Source: a virus. Taken from it: DNA of 27,770 bases. The stretch spans positions 1 through 27,770 of the IMG/VR virus record IMGVR_UViG_3300018481_000061. The stretch is one strand, 5' to 3'. The notes beneath the pieces were generated by a model. The model had not been told where the DNA came from, made no database searches, and worked only from the letters and a program-made list of their open reading frames with translations. Positions 1 to 5,966 of this stretch are shown piece by piece; positions within the stretch are counted from its first letter, which is position 1; every line of letters begins with the position of its first letter. A program made the position numbers and the translations under genes.

Positions 1-48
1 ATCGGCGTGGTAAAGCGCATCTACAGCGTGAGAATCAAGGGCCAATAG
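1..48 (+). CDS. 3' end of a small unidentified phage protein (partial)
   Basis: An open frame enters from the left edge and encodes IGVVKRIYSVRIKGQ before a TAG stop at 46-48. The stop lies 8 bases before the ATG of the next gene, and that gene's Shine-Dalgarno (AGGAG, 47-51) overlaps it. This is the usual spacing inside an operon here. Only 15 residues are visible, basic and beta-prone, so no function can be given. Confidence 0.4.
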   Translation: MGVVKRIYSVRIKGQ

Positions 49-56
49 GAGTGAAC

Positions 57-356
57 ATGACTACAGAAGAATTGAAGGTGCGGTACCCACACCTGTTCCA
101 GACGTTGGAAATTGTTTCCACTGACAACGGCATGCCGTTCCATGAAGAGATCACGTTGCCGCCGTTTCTGGTGCCAAGTCTGGCATTGGCGGAAAATCAG
201 GCCAGCCAACTGTCTGATGACGAGAAGGAAGTCATTGCTACGGGCGACGATGCAGCCCGTGAGGACCTGGTCGATCGTACTGGCTTCGTAGTGCTGGATG
301 ACTTCCTTACAGAGGCCTTCGAGGGTATACTCAGCGAGACATTCTGGCGGCCCTAG
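57..356 (+). CDS. hypothetical acidic protein, 99 aa
   Basis: Start chosen at ATG 57, not the in-frame GTG at 51, because AGGAG (47-51) sits five bases before the ATG and overlaps the GTG. The product begins MTTEELKVRYPHLF and is acidic, with a helix-prone stretch around SDDEKEVIATGDDAAREDL (residues about 53-71). There is no membrane segment, signal peptide or cysteine motif. The first line resembles the start of many short phage proteins that open with 'LkekYP.LF', but I do not recognise a family with a known role. It is followed by a 40-base gap with a promoter-like sequence, so it may be the last gene of its transcription unit. Confidence 0.65.
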   Translation: MTTEELKVRYPHLFQTLEIVSTDNGMPFHEEITLPPFLVPSLALAENQASQLSDDEKEVIATGDDAAREDLVDRTGFVVLDDFLTEAFEGILSETFWRP

Positions 357-381
357 TCTTGAAGCAAGCGCACGTTCGTAT

Positions 382-391
382 GTGCTATACT
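382..391 (+). promoter_or_regulatory. extended -10 promoter candidate in front of a leaderless start
   Basis: TGCTATACT (384-391 plus the preceding TG) matches an extended -10 element. It ends six bases before ATG 397, which puts the expected transcription start on or next to the ATG. No good -35 is seen at 16-18 bases (TTGAAG at 359-364 is 21 bases away). The ATG also lacks a Shine-Dalgarno, which fits a leaderless mRNA. The call is inference from spacing only. Confidence 0.35.
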
Positions 392-396
392 GCCTT

Positions 397-921
397 ATGG
401 CAAAAAGGGCACCAGGCTATGAAAATTGGGCAGAGCAAATGAAAGCACGGCGGCACATCAAGGGTGAAGGTACCTTTGTGGGCGAAGTAACCCCCATTAC
501 TCTGACTAACGGGGAAACGACAGAGATGGGCACCTACGAGGTAATGCCCCCAGAGAGTCGTATGCTTACTATCAGTATCCCCATTGGCGATGCTAATATC
601 ACACAGGTTACTGATAGATGGGGCAACGTTATCCAGAAGCCAGAGTTTACTGAGGCACAATGGCAGGCTATCGAAACGTGCGCGTTGCTCAATATCCATT
701 ATCAGATTGAGCATTGGGTATCTGAACTAATTTCCCCAGAGCTAGACTTCTGGGAGCCAAGTGAGAGTGAGTTTCCCAACCCCGAGGAAGAAGGCATTAG
801 CAAAGAAGAAGAGGAAGCACGGTACGAAGCACAGTTCGACGGCATGGGTGCCGTGTGCGAAGTGCTAGAGAAGATTACAGCGCATTTTGGTGGGGGAGAG
901 CATGAGTCTTACAGCGGCTAA
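397..921 (+). CDS. hypothetical protein, 174 aa, acidic C-terminal third
   Basis: The frame is open from 298, but the upstream part (a Ser/Arg-rich stretch) does not look coding and overlaps gene 57-356. I place the start at ATG 397 (MAKRAPGYENW), directly after a -10-like TGCTATACT. The middle (about residues 20-80) is beta-rich, with GTFVGEVTPITLTNGE and RMLTISIPIGD. Residues 125-150 are a Glu-rich run (EEEGISKEEEEARYE) followed by a predicted helix. There is no signal peptide, membrane segment or catalytic motif, and I do not recognise a family. It overlaps the next gene by 20 bases, which suggests coupled translation. Confidence 0.65.
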   Translation: MAKRAPGYENWAEQMKARRHIKGEGTFVGEVTPITLTNGETTEMGTYEVMPPESRMLTISIPIGDANITQVTDRWGNVIQKPEFTEAQWQAIETCALLNIHYQIEHWVSELISPELDFWEPSESEFPNPEEEGISKEEEEARYEAQFDGMGAVCEVLEKITAHFGGGEHESYSG

Positions 922-1237
922 GCGCGAGATTACTTTTACTGTCAAGTACGAGCTTGAGAGTGAGGAAGAGTTTACACCAGAGCAGGTGCGCTTCATCGAG
1001 GCGCGTGCTTTGGAGCAGTTGCGGGAGTTTGTTGGTGCGCAGCACGAGTTCTTCCATGATAACTTTGTAATGGATATTGACTTCGACGCACCAGTGCCAT
1101 TGTTTCCCGAGGACGATTACAATGGTGATAACCATGCGTTCTTGCTGCGCGGTGCGGGTGCAATGTCAGATATCATCGAGGGGTTTGTTAGCGAGCTGGA
1201 GGACCAGATTAACAAGCGTGATGGTGAGCTACCATGA
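902..1237 (+). CDS. hypothetical acidic protein, 111 aa
   Basis: Start at ATG 902 (MSLTAAKREITFTVKYE), because GGGGGAG at 892-898 lies three to four bases upstream; a GTG at 887 would lose this site. The N-terminal strand-like segment EITFTVKYELESEEEF is followed by helical VRFIEARALEQLREFV (about residues 27-42) and an acidic loop with DIDFDAP and EDDYNGDN. No cysteine or membrane features are present. It overlaps the previous gene by 20 bases and the next by four (ATGA), so all three are probably translated from one message. Function unknown. Confidence 0.7.
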   Translation: MSLTAAKREITFTVKYELESEEEFTPEQVRFIEARALEQLREFVGAQHEFFHDNFVMDIDFDAPVPLFPEDDYNGDNHAFLLRGAGAMSDIIEGFVSELEDQINKRDGELP

Positions 1238-1452
1238 CATTCAGTGATCCCAAGGTACCCCGTAGGTGGGCTACAATTGCTGAGCTACCGACTGATTATG
1301 AGTCTGTAAAGGTTATCCATTGGGTGGCTGACAGGTACCCTGAGCCCAATACGGGTTACTACTATCAGTTTACAGATGGTAGTATGTGTATCTTGTATGT
1401 ACGACATACAGAAAAGTTTACTTGGACTGATGAGGTGCTTGTTGGTGGATGA
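1234..1452 (+). CDS. hypothetical protein, 72 aa
   Basis: ATG 1234 overlaps the preceding stop as ATGA, the standard coupling signal of this genome. The product is rich in aromatics (RRWATIAELPTDYE, GYYYQFTDG, FTWTDEVLVGG) and looks like a small beta domain. It has no zinc, membrane or catalytic motif and I recognise no family. The unbroken operon context and natural amino acid mix support it as a real gene. Confidence 0.6.
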   Translation: MTFSDPKVPRRWATIAELPTDYESVKVIHWVADRYPEPNTGYYYQFTDGSMCILYVRHTEKFTWTDEVLVGG

Positions 1453-1654
1453 GTTTCCGCCAGGGCTGTGTGTTGACTGCGGTATTAATCTACCTGAAAG
1501 CATGGTGAGATGCAGTGAGTGTACGGAAGCCTGGTCCTCGTTTAGTGCGTACCTGGGACGAGGACGGCACGTTGCTGTACAGCCAGGGATTCAAGAACTT
1601 CAAGACCAGGGTACCGTGCAACTGGTGCTCCCTGAAGAGACCAATGATGCATAG
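1445..1654 (+). CDS. small zinc-knuckle protein, 69 aa, GTG start
   Basis: GTG 1445 is preceded by GAGGTG (1431-1436) at eight bases. The first 30 residues look coding and carry two CxxC pairs (CVDC, then CSEC 13 residues later), the pattern of a small zinc ribbon. After about residue 35 the sequence looks less natural and lies over the next gene (1515-1775) for 140 bases. That is much longer than any other overlap here except 17344-17453. Either the zinc ribbon is a very short protein with a run-on tail, or a frameshift joins it to the next frame to make one protein with two zinc motifs. Confidence 0.4.
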   Translation: MDEFPPGLCVDCGINLPESMVRCSECTEAWSSFSAYLGRGRHVAVQPGIQELQDQGTVQLVLPEETNDA

Positions 1655-1775
1655 GTATGCATTAGCTAAGAAGGGCGAGACGCCCACATTCTCAGAACAG
1701 GTGTTCTGTAGCGCGGCGTGCCACCGCAAACGTCAGGAAAGCCCCAATGCTGTGACTCCCCAGGGGCTTGCATAG
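1515..1775 (+). CDS. hypothetical zinc-finger protein, 86 aa, GTG start
   Basis: The frame reads RTWDEDGTLLYSQGF and then VPCNWCSLKRPM through VFCSAACHRKRQ: CxxC, about 25 residues, then CxxxC, a plausible single zinc site for nucleic-acid or protein binding. GTG 1515 has GGTGAG (1504-1509) five bases upstream, although it lies inside the preceding frame. A small basic zinc protein in an early-type phage operon could be a host-takeover factor, but no specific role can be read from it. A 71-base gap follows. Confidence 0.55.
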   Translation: MSVRKPGPRLVRTWDEDGTLLYSQGFKNFKTRVPCNWCSLKRPMMHRYALAKKGETPTFSEQVFCSAACHRKRQESPNAVTPQGLA

Positions 1776-1846
1776 GGAATGTCCAGGCTGCTACACTGTA
1801 CCAGGCGCAGCTATAGGGCAAGATAGCGGCCTGGAGATGACAGTGC

Positions 1847-2119
1847 GTGGCAGAACGCCTGTACAAGAATCTACCGTACATGGTAGAAGGCATGTATGTT
1901 GTCGGTGTAAAGCCCAGGTCTTTGGGCGAAGGAGTGGTGCCGCTGGTCTACAGTGTAGACTATGCAAAAATCTACCAATGGTGGCTAGACCATGACGGGT
2001 CTAACGCAATATATCAGTGGGCCAGAGGTGCGCTCAGGTGTGTTGGCAAGTATCACCGGAGCAAGTACGGTATCGTGTACCATGCACCAGTCCCACCAGC
2101 GCATATGGATACGGCTTAG
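1847..2119 (+). CDS. hypothetical protein, 90 aa
   Basis: The strongest part is the middle and C-terminus, with VDYAKIYQWWLDHDG, SNAIYQWARGALR and GKYHRSKYGIVYHAP: aromatic, mixed charge and clearly protein-like. GTG 1847 is chosen with GGAG (1833-1836) ten bases upstream. A rival start, ATG 1837, is in another frame, whose product is also Cys-rich but less natural. No signal, membrane or catalytic motif is seen. The stop at 2117-2119 runs directly into a hairpin-rich region that starts with its final G. Confidence 0.5.
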   Translation: MAERLYKNLPYMVEGMYVVGVKPRSLGEGVVPLVYSVDYAKIYQWWLDHDGSNAIYQWARGALRCVGKYHRSKYGIVYHAPVPPAHMDTA

Positions 2120-2350
2120 GGTGGACATCCCTGCCAGGATGCCTAAGCTATGTACTTTCCACCCAAGGGCTGCCGTCGAGCTTCACTCCCTCCGGCAGCC
2201 TACGGCCAGGAGTGTGTTTATTTGTGGACATCCCGCTAGGAACGGGGTGACGGGCCGCATATGCGAAAGCTTTCCTAGAGGCAAGTAGCGCGGTCTAAGG
2301 GTCTTGCGGGGGCGGAACACTGAGACCTGAAATATGGTGTGGTGCCGCAA
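2119..2350 (+). ncRNA. hairpin-rich intergenic region, candidate upstream part of a structured RNA
   Basis: There is no convincing frame here. Perfect or near-perfect hairpins follow one another. GGGTGGA (2119-2125) pairs with TCCACCC (2158-2164), enclosing CATCC/GGATG (2126-2130 with 2137-2141). GGCTGCCG (2168-2175) pairs with CGGCAGCC (2193-2200). A seven-pair stem lies at 2229-2235/2243-2249, and TTGCGG (2304-2309) pairs with CCGCAA (2345-2350). The density suggests a folded RNA or a structured leader. It may be one molecule with the two tandem hairpins that follow. Confidence 0.45.
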
Positions 2351-2356
2351 CTCTCA

Positions 2357-2503
2357 TGGGGCGTTCTGTCATAAGTCAATGGGTCTAATCCTCCTCGTTG
2401 GCGTGCGGTGGCAGAACGCCCCACCCTCATGGGGTGTCTTGTCATGGTTGCAGCGGTATCCTCCGTCTGTGGCGCGCGCGGTGACAAGACACCCCACCTT
2501 TTT
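2357..2503 (+). ncRNA. two tandem 73-nt long-stem hairpins ending in a T tract
   Basis: Hairpin 1: TGGGGCGTTCTGTCA (2357-2371) pairs with TGGCAGAACGCCCCA (2409-2423). Hairpin 2: TGGGGTGTCTTGTCA (2430-2444) pairs with TGACAAGACACCCCA (2482-2496). Both stems are 15 pairs and both loops are exactly 37 nt, with a 73-nt repeat period. The stems differ at three paired positions and each change is compensated, which is direct evidence that the RNA fold is conserved. Each loop shows ATCCTCC, complementary to a Shine-Dalgarno core. TTTTT at 2499-2503 makes the second hairpin a possible intrinsic terminator. No known RNA family is recognised. Confidence 0.65.
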
Positions 2504-2513
2504 GTGGTGATTA

Positions 2514-2855
2514 ATGGTATCTGAGCAGATGTTGTGGGCGCTAGGGTACAGGGGTGGTACTATCGCGCTTGGAGAACATTGGTCTAGCAATAGACACATT
2601 GCATTGTCTAACACCCAGACGCTGTGTGGTAAGAAGATGGTGCTTGCTCGCCTTGTATATGGCAAGGACGGTAAGTTCATTGGATACCAGTCTGATTCGT
2701 TTGAGCATGCTTACGGATTTTACGGCTCGCAGCGTTGCAAAGAATGCCTGAGAAGGTACTTGCGTCACAGGCTCAGTCCCTTAGGGAAAAAGCAAGTGAG
2801 GCTATACAACGCCAAGATCGCGTTGCGATTGCCCATACGCTTTCCCAGGGGGTAA
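2514..2855 (+). CDS. small CxxC protein of a common phage type, 113 aa
   Basis: The product has HIALSNTQTLCGKKM (about residues 28-42), later QRCKECLRRYLRHRL (about 73-87), and a basic tail. One Cys-Gly followed about 35 residues later by CxxC is a layout I remember from short phage proteins (often actinophage) where His/Cys residues form a zinc site; their role is unknown. ATG 2514 has no clear Shine-Dalgarno and starts 11 bases after the T tract of the tandem hairpins, so its translation may depend on that structure. ATG 2529 in the same frame is an alternative start. Confidence 0.6.
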   Translation: MVSEQMLWALGYRGGTIALGEHWSSNRHIALSNTQTLCGKKMVLARLVYGKDGKFIGYQSDSFEHAYGFYGSQRCKECLRRYLRHRLSPLGKKQVRLYNAKIALRLPIRFPRG

Positions 2856-2863
2856 AATGTGCC

Positions 2864-2886
2864 TAGCGGCCAAGTAGGGGCCGCTA
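2864..2886 (+). terminator. perfect 8-bp hairpin between genes
   Basis: TAGCGGCC (2864-2871), loop AAGTAGG, GGCCGCTA (2879-2886). It is followed by TATTG and not a true T run, so it is either a weak terminator or an operator/processing site. It separates the gene ending at 2855 from the strongly translated secreted protein at 2913. Confidence 0.4.
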
Positions 2887-2912
2887 TATTGAAGAGAAAG
2901 GAGGAGAAGCAC

Positions 2913-3245
2913 ATGAAAGGCCTGCGTATTCTGGTAGTTGCAGGGACAATTGCTGTCATGGCTATGGTTCCGGCCGCAGCCTCAGCGTCATCCTGCACCA
3001 GTCAACCTTTGGGTAGCAATGGACGTAGCTCTAGTATCAGCTGTGACAATGGTGTCACTGGCACCACGTACTGCTATGGTTCAAACAATCGCTTCTGCGA
3101 TACTACCTATAGCACGGGCGTCACAGGTAGCACTGTCTGGTCTTCGAATGGCCGTTACGGTGACACGACGTATTCTAACGGCGCGTCGTCTACAACGTAT
3201 TGCTACGGAACTAACAATCGCTACTGCAACACCACGGGTAACTGA
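2913..3245 (+). CDS. secreted repeat protein (YCYG / NNRYC repeats), 110 aa
   Basis: ATG 2913 has a consensus Shine-Dalgarno AAAGGAGG (2897-2904) eight bases upstream, the strongest in the left arm. Residues 1-24 are a signal peptide: a basic start (MKGLR), a hydrophobic core, and an AAASAS cleavage region. The mature chain is about three Thr/Ser/Asn/Tyr-rich repeats of roughly 21 residues: TTYCYGSNNRFCDTTYS, STVWSSNGRYGDTTYSNG, TTYCYGTNNRYCNTT. Repeats 1 and 3 carry a Cys pair that could form disulfides outside the cell; repeat 2 lacks it. Similar 'GNTTYSNG' proteins occur in bacteria and phages without a known role. A clear terminator follows. Confidence 0.75.
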   Translation: MKGLRILVVAGTIAVMAMVPAAASASSCTSQPLGSNGRSSSISCDNGVTGTTYCYGSNNRFCDTTYSTGVTGSTVWSSNGRYGDTTYSNGASSTTYCYGTNNRYCNTTGN

Positions 3246-3250
3246 TTAGT

Positions 3251-3271
3251 GGCGGGCGAAAGCCCGCCTTT
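3251..3271 (+). terminator. intrinsic terminator with GAAA tetraloop
   Basis: GGCGGGC (3251-3257), GAAA loop, GCCCGCC (3262-3268), then TTT. The stem is seven perfect GC-rich pairs closed by a GNRA tetraloop. It ends the message of the secreted repeat protein. Confidence 0.8.
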
Positions 3272-3285
3272 CCAGGGAGTGAAGA

Positions 3286-3534
3286 ATGATTGTTGTGCTC
3301 GTCCACAGGCCAGAAGGGGTGGAACCACGCCTTCACTACCAACCGCGTCCATTTGATGGCATTGAGGTTCAAGGGATATATTACGATGCCGAAGAGAAGG
3401 CAGTTGTGCAGATGATGGATGACCTGCGTAAGCAACACCCGGATTGGGTGTTCCACTTTGAAACTGGCATCAAGGCCAAGATTGGCTTCAATGTGGGCCA
3501 GTACAAGATTCCCAAAGGGGCTAGTAATCGATGA
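3286..3534 (+). CDS. hypothetical protein, 82 aa
   Basis: ATG 3286 has GGGAG (about 3276-3280) at a good distance. The sequence begins MIVVLVHRPEGVEPRLHY, has a helix VVQMMDDLRKQHPDWVFHF (about residues 40-58) and a basic end (KIPKGASNR). It looks like a small alpha/beta fold with no catalytic or metal motif. It starts 15 bases after a terminator without a visible promoter, so it may be read through or have an unrecognised promoter. It overlaps the next gene by four bases (ATGA). Confidence 0.65.
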   Translation: MIVVLVHRPEGVEPRLHYQPRPFDGIEVQGIYYDAEEKAVVQMMDDLRKQHPDWVFHFETGIKAKIGFNVGQYKIPKGASNR

Positions 3535-3797
3535 GTAATGACGAAGCGACTGTAAATCTGGCCAACGACATCTCAAACTATGTGAATAGATATGGGACAA
3601 GTGGCAGCTTGTATCTGGCCGAACTGATGGCTAGGGACCACCGCACACTTCAGCAGGCTAAGATGCGCCTGTTCGTGTTCTTCGTGCGCGAAATGGCTAA
3701 GGAAGAGTTCCCTGATGCGCGCAATGAAGCTAGTGTCAAGCTGGCCAAGGGACTAGTAAAGGAGTGGGGTGATGGACCAGCCTTACCAGCCATCTAG
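3531..3797 (+). CDS. hypothetical helical protein, 88 aa
   Basis: ATGA overlap with the preceding stop fixes the start at 3531. The product is almost all helix: NLANDISNYVNRYG, SLYLAELMARDHRTLQQAKMRLF, FVREMAKEEFPDARNEASVKLAKGLVKEW. It is soluble with no cysteines, and its mixed charge suggests a small helical bundle or protein-binding factor. I do not recognise a family. It overlaps the next gene by 26 bases. Confidence 0.65.
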   Translation: MSNDEATVNLANDISNYVNRYGTSGSLYLAELMARDHRTLQQAKMRLFVFFVREMAKEEFPDARNEASVKLAKGLVKEWGDGPALPAI

Positions 3798-3975
3798 GAA
3801 AGACATGAAGGACCAGACACTTGTTGACCTGCTGACTGCCAAGCGTTTATGTGAGCGTCTGGTCAAGCCCTACCAGGAGGAGAATAGCAACAAGAATATG
3901 GTTGTTCCTTCTCATGCCTGGGAGAAGTTGATGGAGGCCGTTCAGCAAGTATTGCTTGAGGAACTTACTCATTAG
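3772..3975 (+). CDS. hypothetical helical protein, 67 aa
   Basis: ATG 3772 is preferred to GTG 3769 because AAAGGAG (3758-3764) is seven bases upstream. The protein is charged and helical (VDLLTAKRLCERLVKPYQEEN, HAWEKLMEAVQQVLLEELTH). One cysteine; no metal, membrane or enzyme motif. It overlaps the previous gene by 26 bases and is the last gene before a conserved promoter (3987-4016), so it closes the transcription unit that begins at 3286. Function unknown. Confidence 0.6.
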   Translation: MDQPYQPSRKDMKDQTLVDLLTAKRLCERLVKPYQEENSNKNMVVPSHAWEKLMEAVQQVLLEELTH

Positions 3976-3986
3976 TCTAATGGGGT

Positions 3987-4016
3987 TGGTGCCACGAGCC
4001 TCCCATGCCCCATAAT
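3987..4016 (+). promoter_or_regulatory. phage promoter family, copy A (before the helicase)
   Basis: TGGTGC at 3987-3992 acts as the -35, and GAGC lies in the spacer at 3996-3999. Exactly 11 bases later comes the -10 CATAAT (4011-4016), with an 18-base -35/-10 spacing. The same arrangement recurs at 6463, 8304, 9231 and 10395, each before a new gene block. The -10 lies between CCCCAT and ATGCGGG, an imperfect dyad. The helicase start is 44 bases downstream. Confidence 0.65.
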
Positions 4017-4059
4017 GTACCCATGCGGGTAGCATACATGAAAGCAGTGAGGGGTGAGC

Positions 4060-5559
4060 GTGGCGCTACAACTTAGCCCTCAGCAAGAGGAGATAATGCG
4101 GGTGTGTGAGCATGAGCAATGCCACCTGCTTATCAAGGCTCTTGCTGGTACGGGTAAGACGACTACTATACTGGAGGCACTGAAAGTGCTGCCCAGGGGA
4201 AACAAAGTAGCATTTGTCTGCTTCAACAAGACAATTGCTGTAGAATTACAGGGTAGGGTGCCACGAGGAGTGATGGCGTGCACTCTGCACAGCCTGGGAG
4301 GCCAGGCTGTCGCACGGCATACGCGCAAGAGCTTGCGTGATCTGGTGGACAAAGATAAGGTAGCCAAGATGCTGCCGCCTCTGGCTGCACCACACGTGAG
4401 AAGCAGTGTTCTCAAGCTAACATCGCTGTGCAAGAACATGCTAATCGAGCCAACTAATGAGAACCTGATTGACCTGGCTGCACAGTACGGTCTCGAGCTA
4501 GAGAACAGTGTCAAGCCAATCTGCAATCTGACCCGCCAGTGCCTTGAACAAAGCAAGGCAGACCTTGGCACCATAGACTTTGACGACATGATTTACCTGC
4601 CTGTCGCATTGGGTATGGGTGTTGAGAAGTTTGACGTATTGTTTGTAGATGAGAGCCAGGACCTGAACAGGGCGCAGCAAGAACTGATTATGCTGGCTGG
4701 CAGGCGCATAATTCTTGTGGGCGATGAGCACCAGGCTATCTACAGGTTCAGGGGTGCGGATGCTAAGAGCATGGCTAACATGCAGGCTATGCTGGAAGGT
4801 ACTGGTCGTGAGACCAAGGTACTGCCCTTGACTGTAACGCGCAGATGCCCACCTGTTGTGGTTGAGTATGCACAATCTATTGTGCCAGACTTTGAATGCG
4901 TGCCAGAGACATGGCAGGCGTATCAAGCCTGGAGGCTTAACCCTGAAGGAGAGCAACCAGCAGAGTTTGGTGTGCTCAAGCATGGTAGCCAGCTGGAGTA
5001 CCAGCGCGGTCACATGGCGCTGTGTCGTACGAATGCACCGCTAATCAGCGTGGCCTACGGGTTGATTGCACAGAACATACCCGTCAAGGTGCAGGGTAGA
5101 GAATTTGGCCAGGACCTGGCCAAATTGATTAAGAAACTGGCTGCACCACAGGATACCGTGGTGCGTCTAACTGAAGCCCTGGGCGAGTGGCGTGCCAAGG
5201 AACAAGCGCGTCTAACGGCAGACCCCACTAAAACTATCAGTAACGAAGCCAAGCTTCAGGTACTGGCAGATAAGTGTGACTGTATTGAGTGTCTTTGCGA
5301 AGGAATGGACACGGTACAACAAGTGTTGGACCGCATTGTTCTCATATTTGCCGACATCGAAAAGGCTACAGACAAAACCAAGTTCGTGTTGCTTAGTTCT
5401 GTGCACAGGGCTAAAGGATTAGAAGCCGACATTGTGCATATAATCAAGCCAGAATTGATGCCGCACCCATCTGCTAAAAATGATGAGGAGTTGGTACAAG
5501 AAATGAATTTGAAATATGTTGCCATCACCCGTGCAATTAGAGAACTGCACATCCATTGA
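4060..5559 (+). CDS. UvrD/Rep-type superfamily 1 DNA helicase, 499 aa
   Basis: An ATP-driven DNA translocase/helicase, likely used in phage replication or recombination. A Q-motif-like SPQQ lies at residues 6-9, Walker A AGTGKTT at 29-35, and Walker B DESQD at 197-201. Motif III GDEHQAIYRFRGA is at 221-233, motif V SVHRAKGLEAD near 445 and motif VI YVAITRA at 486-492. At 499 residues it is shorter than cellular UvrD/Rep (about 670-720), as many phage versions are. GTG 4060 is chosen because GAGGGG (4049-4054) is five bases upstream; the in-frame GTG 4054 overlaps that site. It sits directly behind promoter copy A and is coupled to the endonuclease VII-like gene through TGATG. The order suggests a replication/repair unit. 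Confidence 0.93.
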   Translation: MALQLSPQQEEIMRVCEHEQCHLLIKALAGTGKTTTILEALKVLPRGNKVAFVCFNKTIAVELQGRVPRGVMACTLHSLGGQAVARHTRKSLRDLVDKDKVAKMLPPLAAPHVRSSVLKLTSLCKNMLIEPTNENLIDLAAQYGLELENSVKPICNLTRQCLEQSKADLGTIDFDDMIYLPVALGMGVEKFDVLFVDESQDLNRAQQELIMLAGRRIILVGDEHQAIYRFRGADAKSMANMQAMLEGTGRETKVLPLTVTRRCPPVVVEYAQSIVPDFECVPETWQAYQAWRLNPEGEQPAEFGVLKHGSQLEYQRGHMALCRTNAPLISVAYGLIAQNIPVKVQGREFGQDLAKLIKKLAAPQDTVVRLTEALGEWRAKEQARLTADPTKTISNEAKLQVLADKCDCIECLCEGMDTVQQVLDRIVLIFADIEKATDKTKFVLLSSVHRAKGLEADIVHIIKPELMPHPSAKNDEELVQEMNLKYVAITRAIRELHIH

Positions 5560-5966
5560 TGGGTAAGCCCAAGCTGCCCTGGACAACGTGTGTCAAATGC
5601 GGTGGACTCAAGGTTCGCCGCAAACATGGCAGTGGATGGTGGTGCCCTCCCTGTAAGTTTGAGTACACACGTCTATCAAGGGCACGATGGGCGGCAGCTA
5701 AGCCTACTCGATGGCGTGTGTATCAGCTAAAGATGAAGTGCAAACGCTACGGCATCGATCCTACTATTTTTGTTCAGGCTTATGTAGACCAAGGTTTCAA
5801 GTGTGCAGCATGTCGGGTAGATTTGCCTATACCTCACATTGACCACGACCACACAACTGGCAAATTCCGTGGGTTGCTGTGCAGAAAGTGCAATCTGGGT
5901 ATGTATATTATTGATGACCCAGTCTGGCAAGAGCAACTAATTCAGTACAAATTGAGGAGTGAGTGA
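5559..5966 (+). CDS. endonuclease VII-like HNH nuclease, 135 aa
   Basis: The C-terminal half has the recombination endonuclease VII signature: CAAC (82-85), HIDHDHTTG (93-101), RGLLCRKCN (104-112). Four cysteines bind structural zinc and HIDHDH supplies the catalytic beta-beta-alpha metal site. T4 gp49 of this family resolves Holliday junctions and branched DNA before packaging; many phage members are small relatives with less certain substrates. An extra N-terminal zinc ribbon, CVKC (11-14) and CPPC (29-32), is seen here. ATG 5559 overlaps the helicase stop (TGATG), so the two are probably made together. Confidence 0.88.
   Translation: MGKPKLPWTTCVKCGGLKVRRKHGSGWWCPPCKFEYTRLSRARWAAAKPTRWRVYQLKMKCKRYGIDPTIFVQAYVDQGFKCAACRVDLPIPHIDHDHTTGKFRGLLCRKCNLGMYIIDDPVWQEQLIQYKLRSE

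Noticed and set aside
1784-1796. TGCTACACT as a promoter before the gene at 1847
   Set aside because: Only the extended -10 resembles the consensus; no -35, and 50 bases to the start with nothing shared with the promoter family.
1768-1995. Cys-rich frame HVCCRCKAQ...QCRLC
   Set aside because: Overlaps the more protein-like frame 1847-2119; the cysteines look like chance from TGT/TGC-rich sequence, though not fully excluded.
2357-2502. Tandem 73-nt units as tRNA genes
   Set aside because: Length fits, but there is no T-loop GTTCGA, no anticodon stem and the 15-pair stem is not an acceptor arm. No tRNA was seen elsewhere.
2275-2680. Minus-strand Arg/Pro-rich frames over the tandem hairpins
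   Set aside because: They reflect the base-paired RNA region; no start signals, and the compensatory changes favour RNA structure.
2913-3245. Diversity-generating retroelement variable region in the repeat protein
   Set aside because: No reverse transcriptase, no template repeat and no adenine-biased variation can be seen in the window.
4080-5013. Minus-strand frames opposite the helicase
   Set aside because: The plus strand carries all SF1 helicase motifs; opposite frames are unnatural and unsupported by starts.
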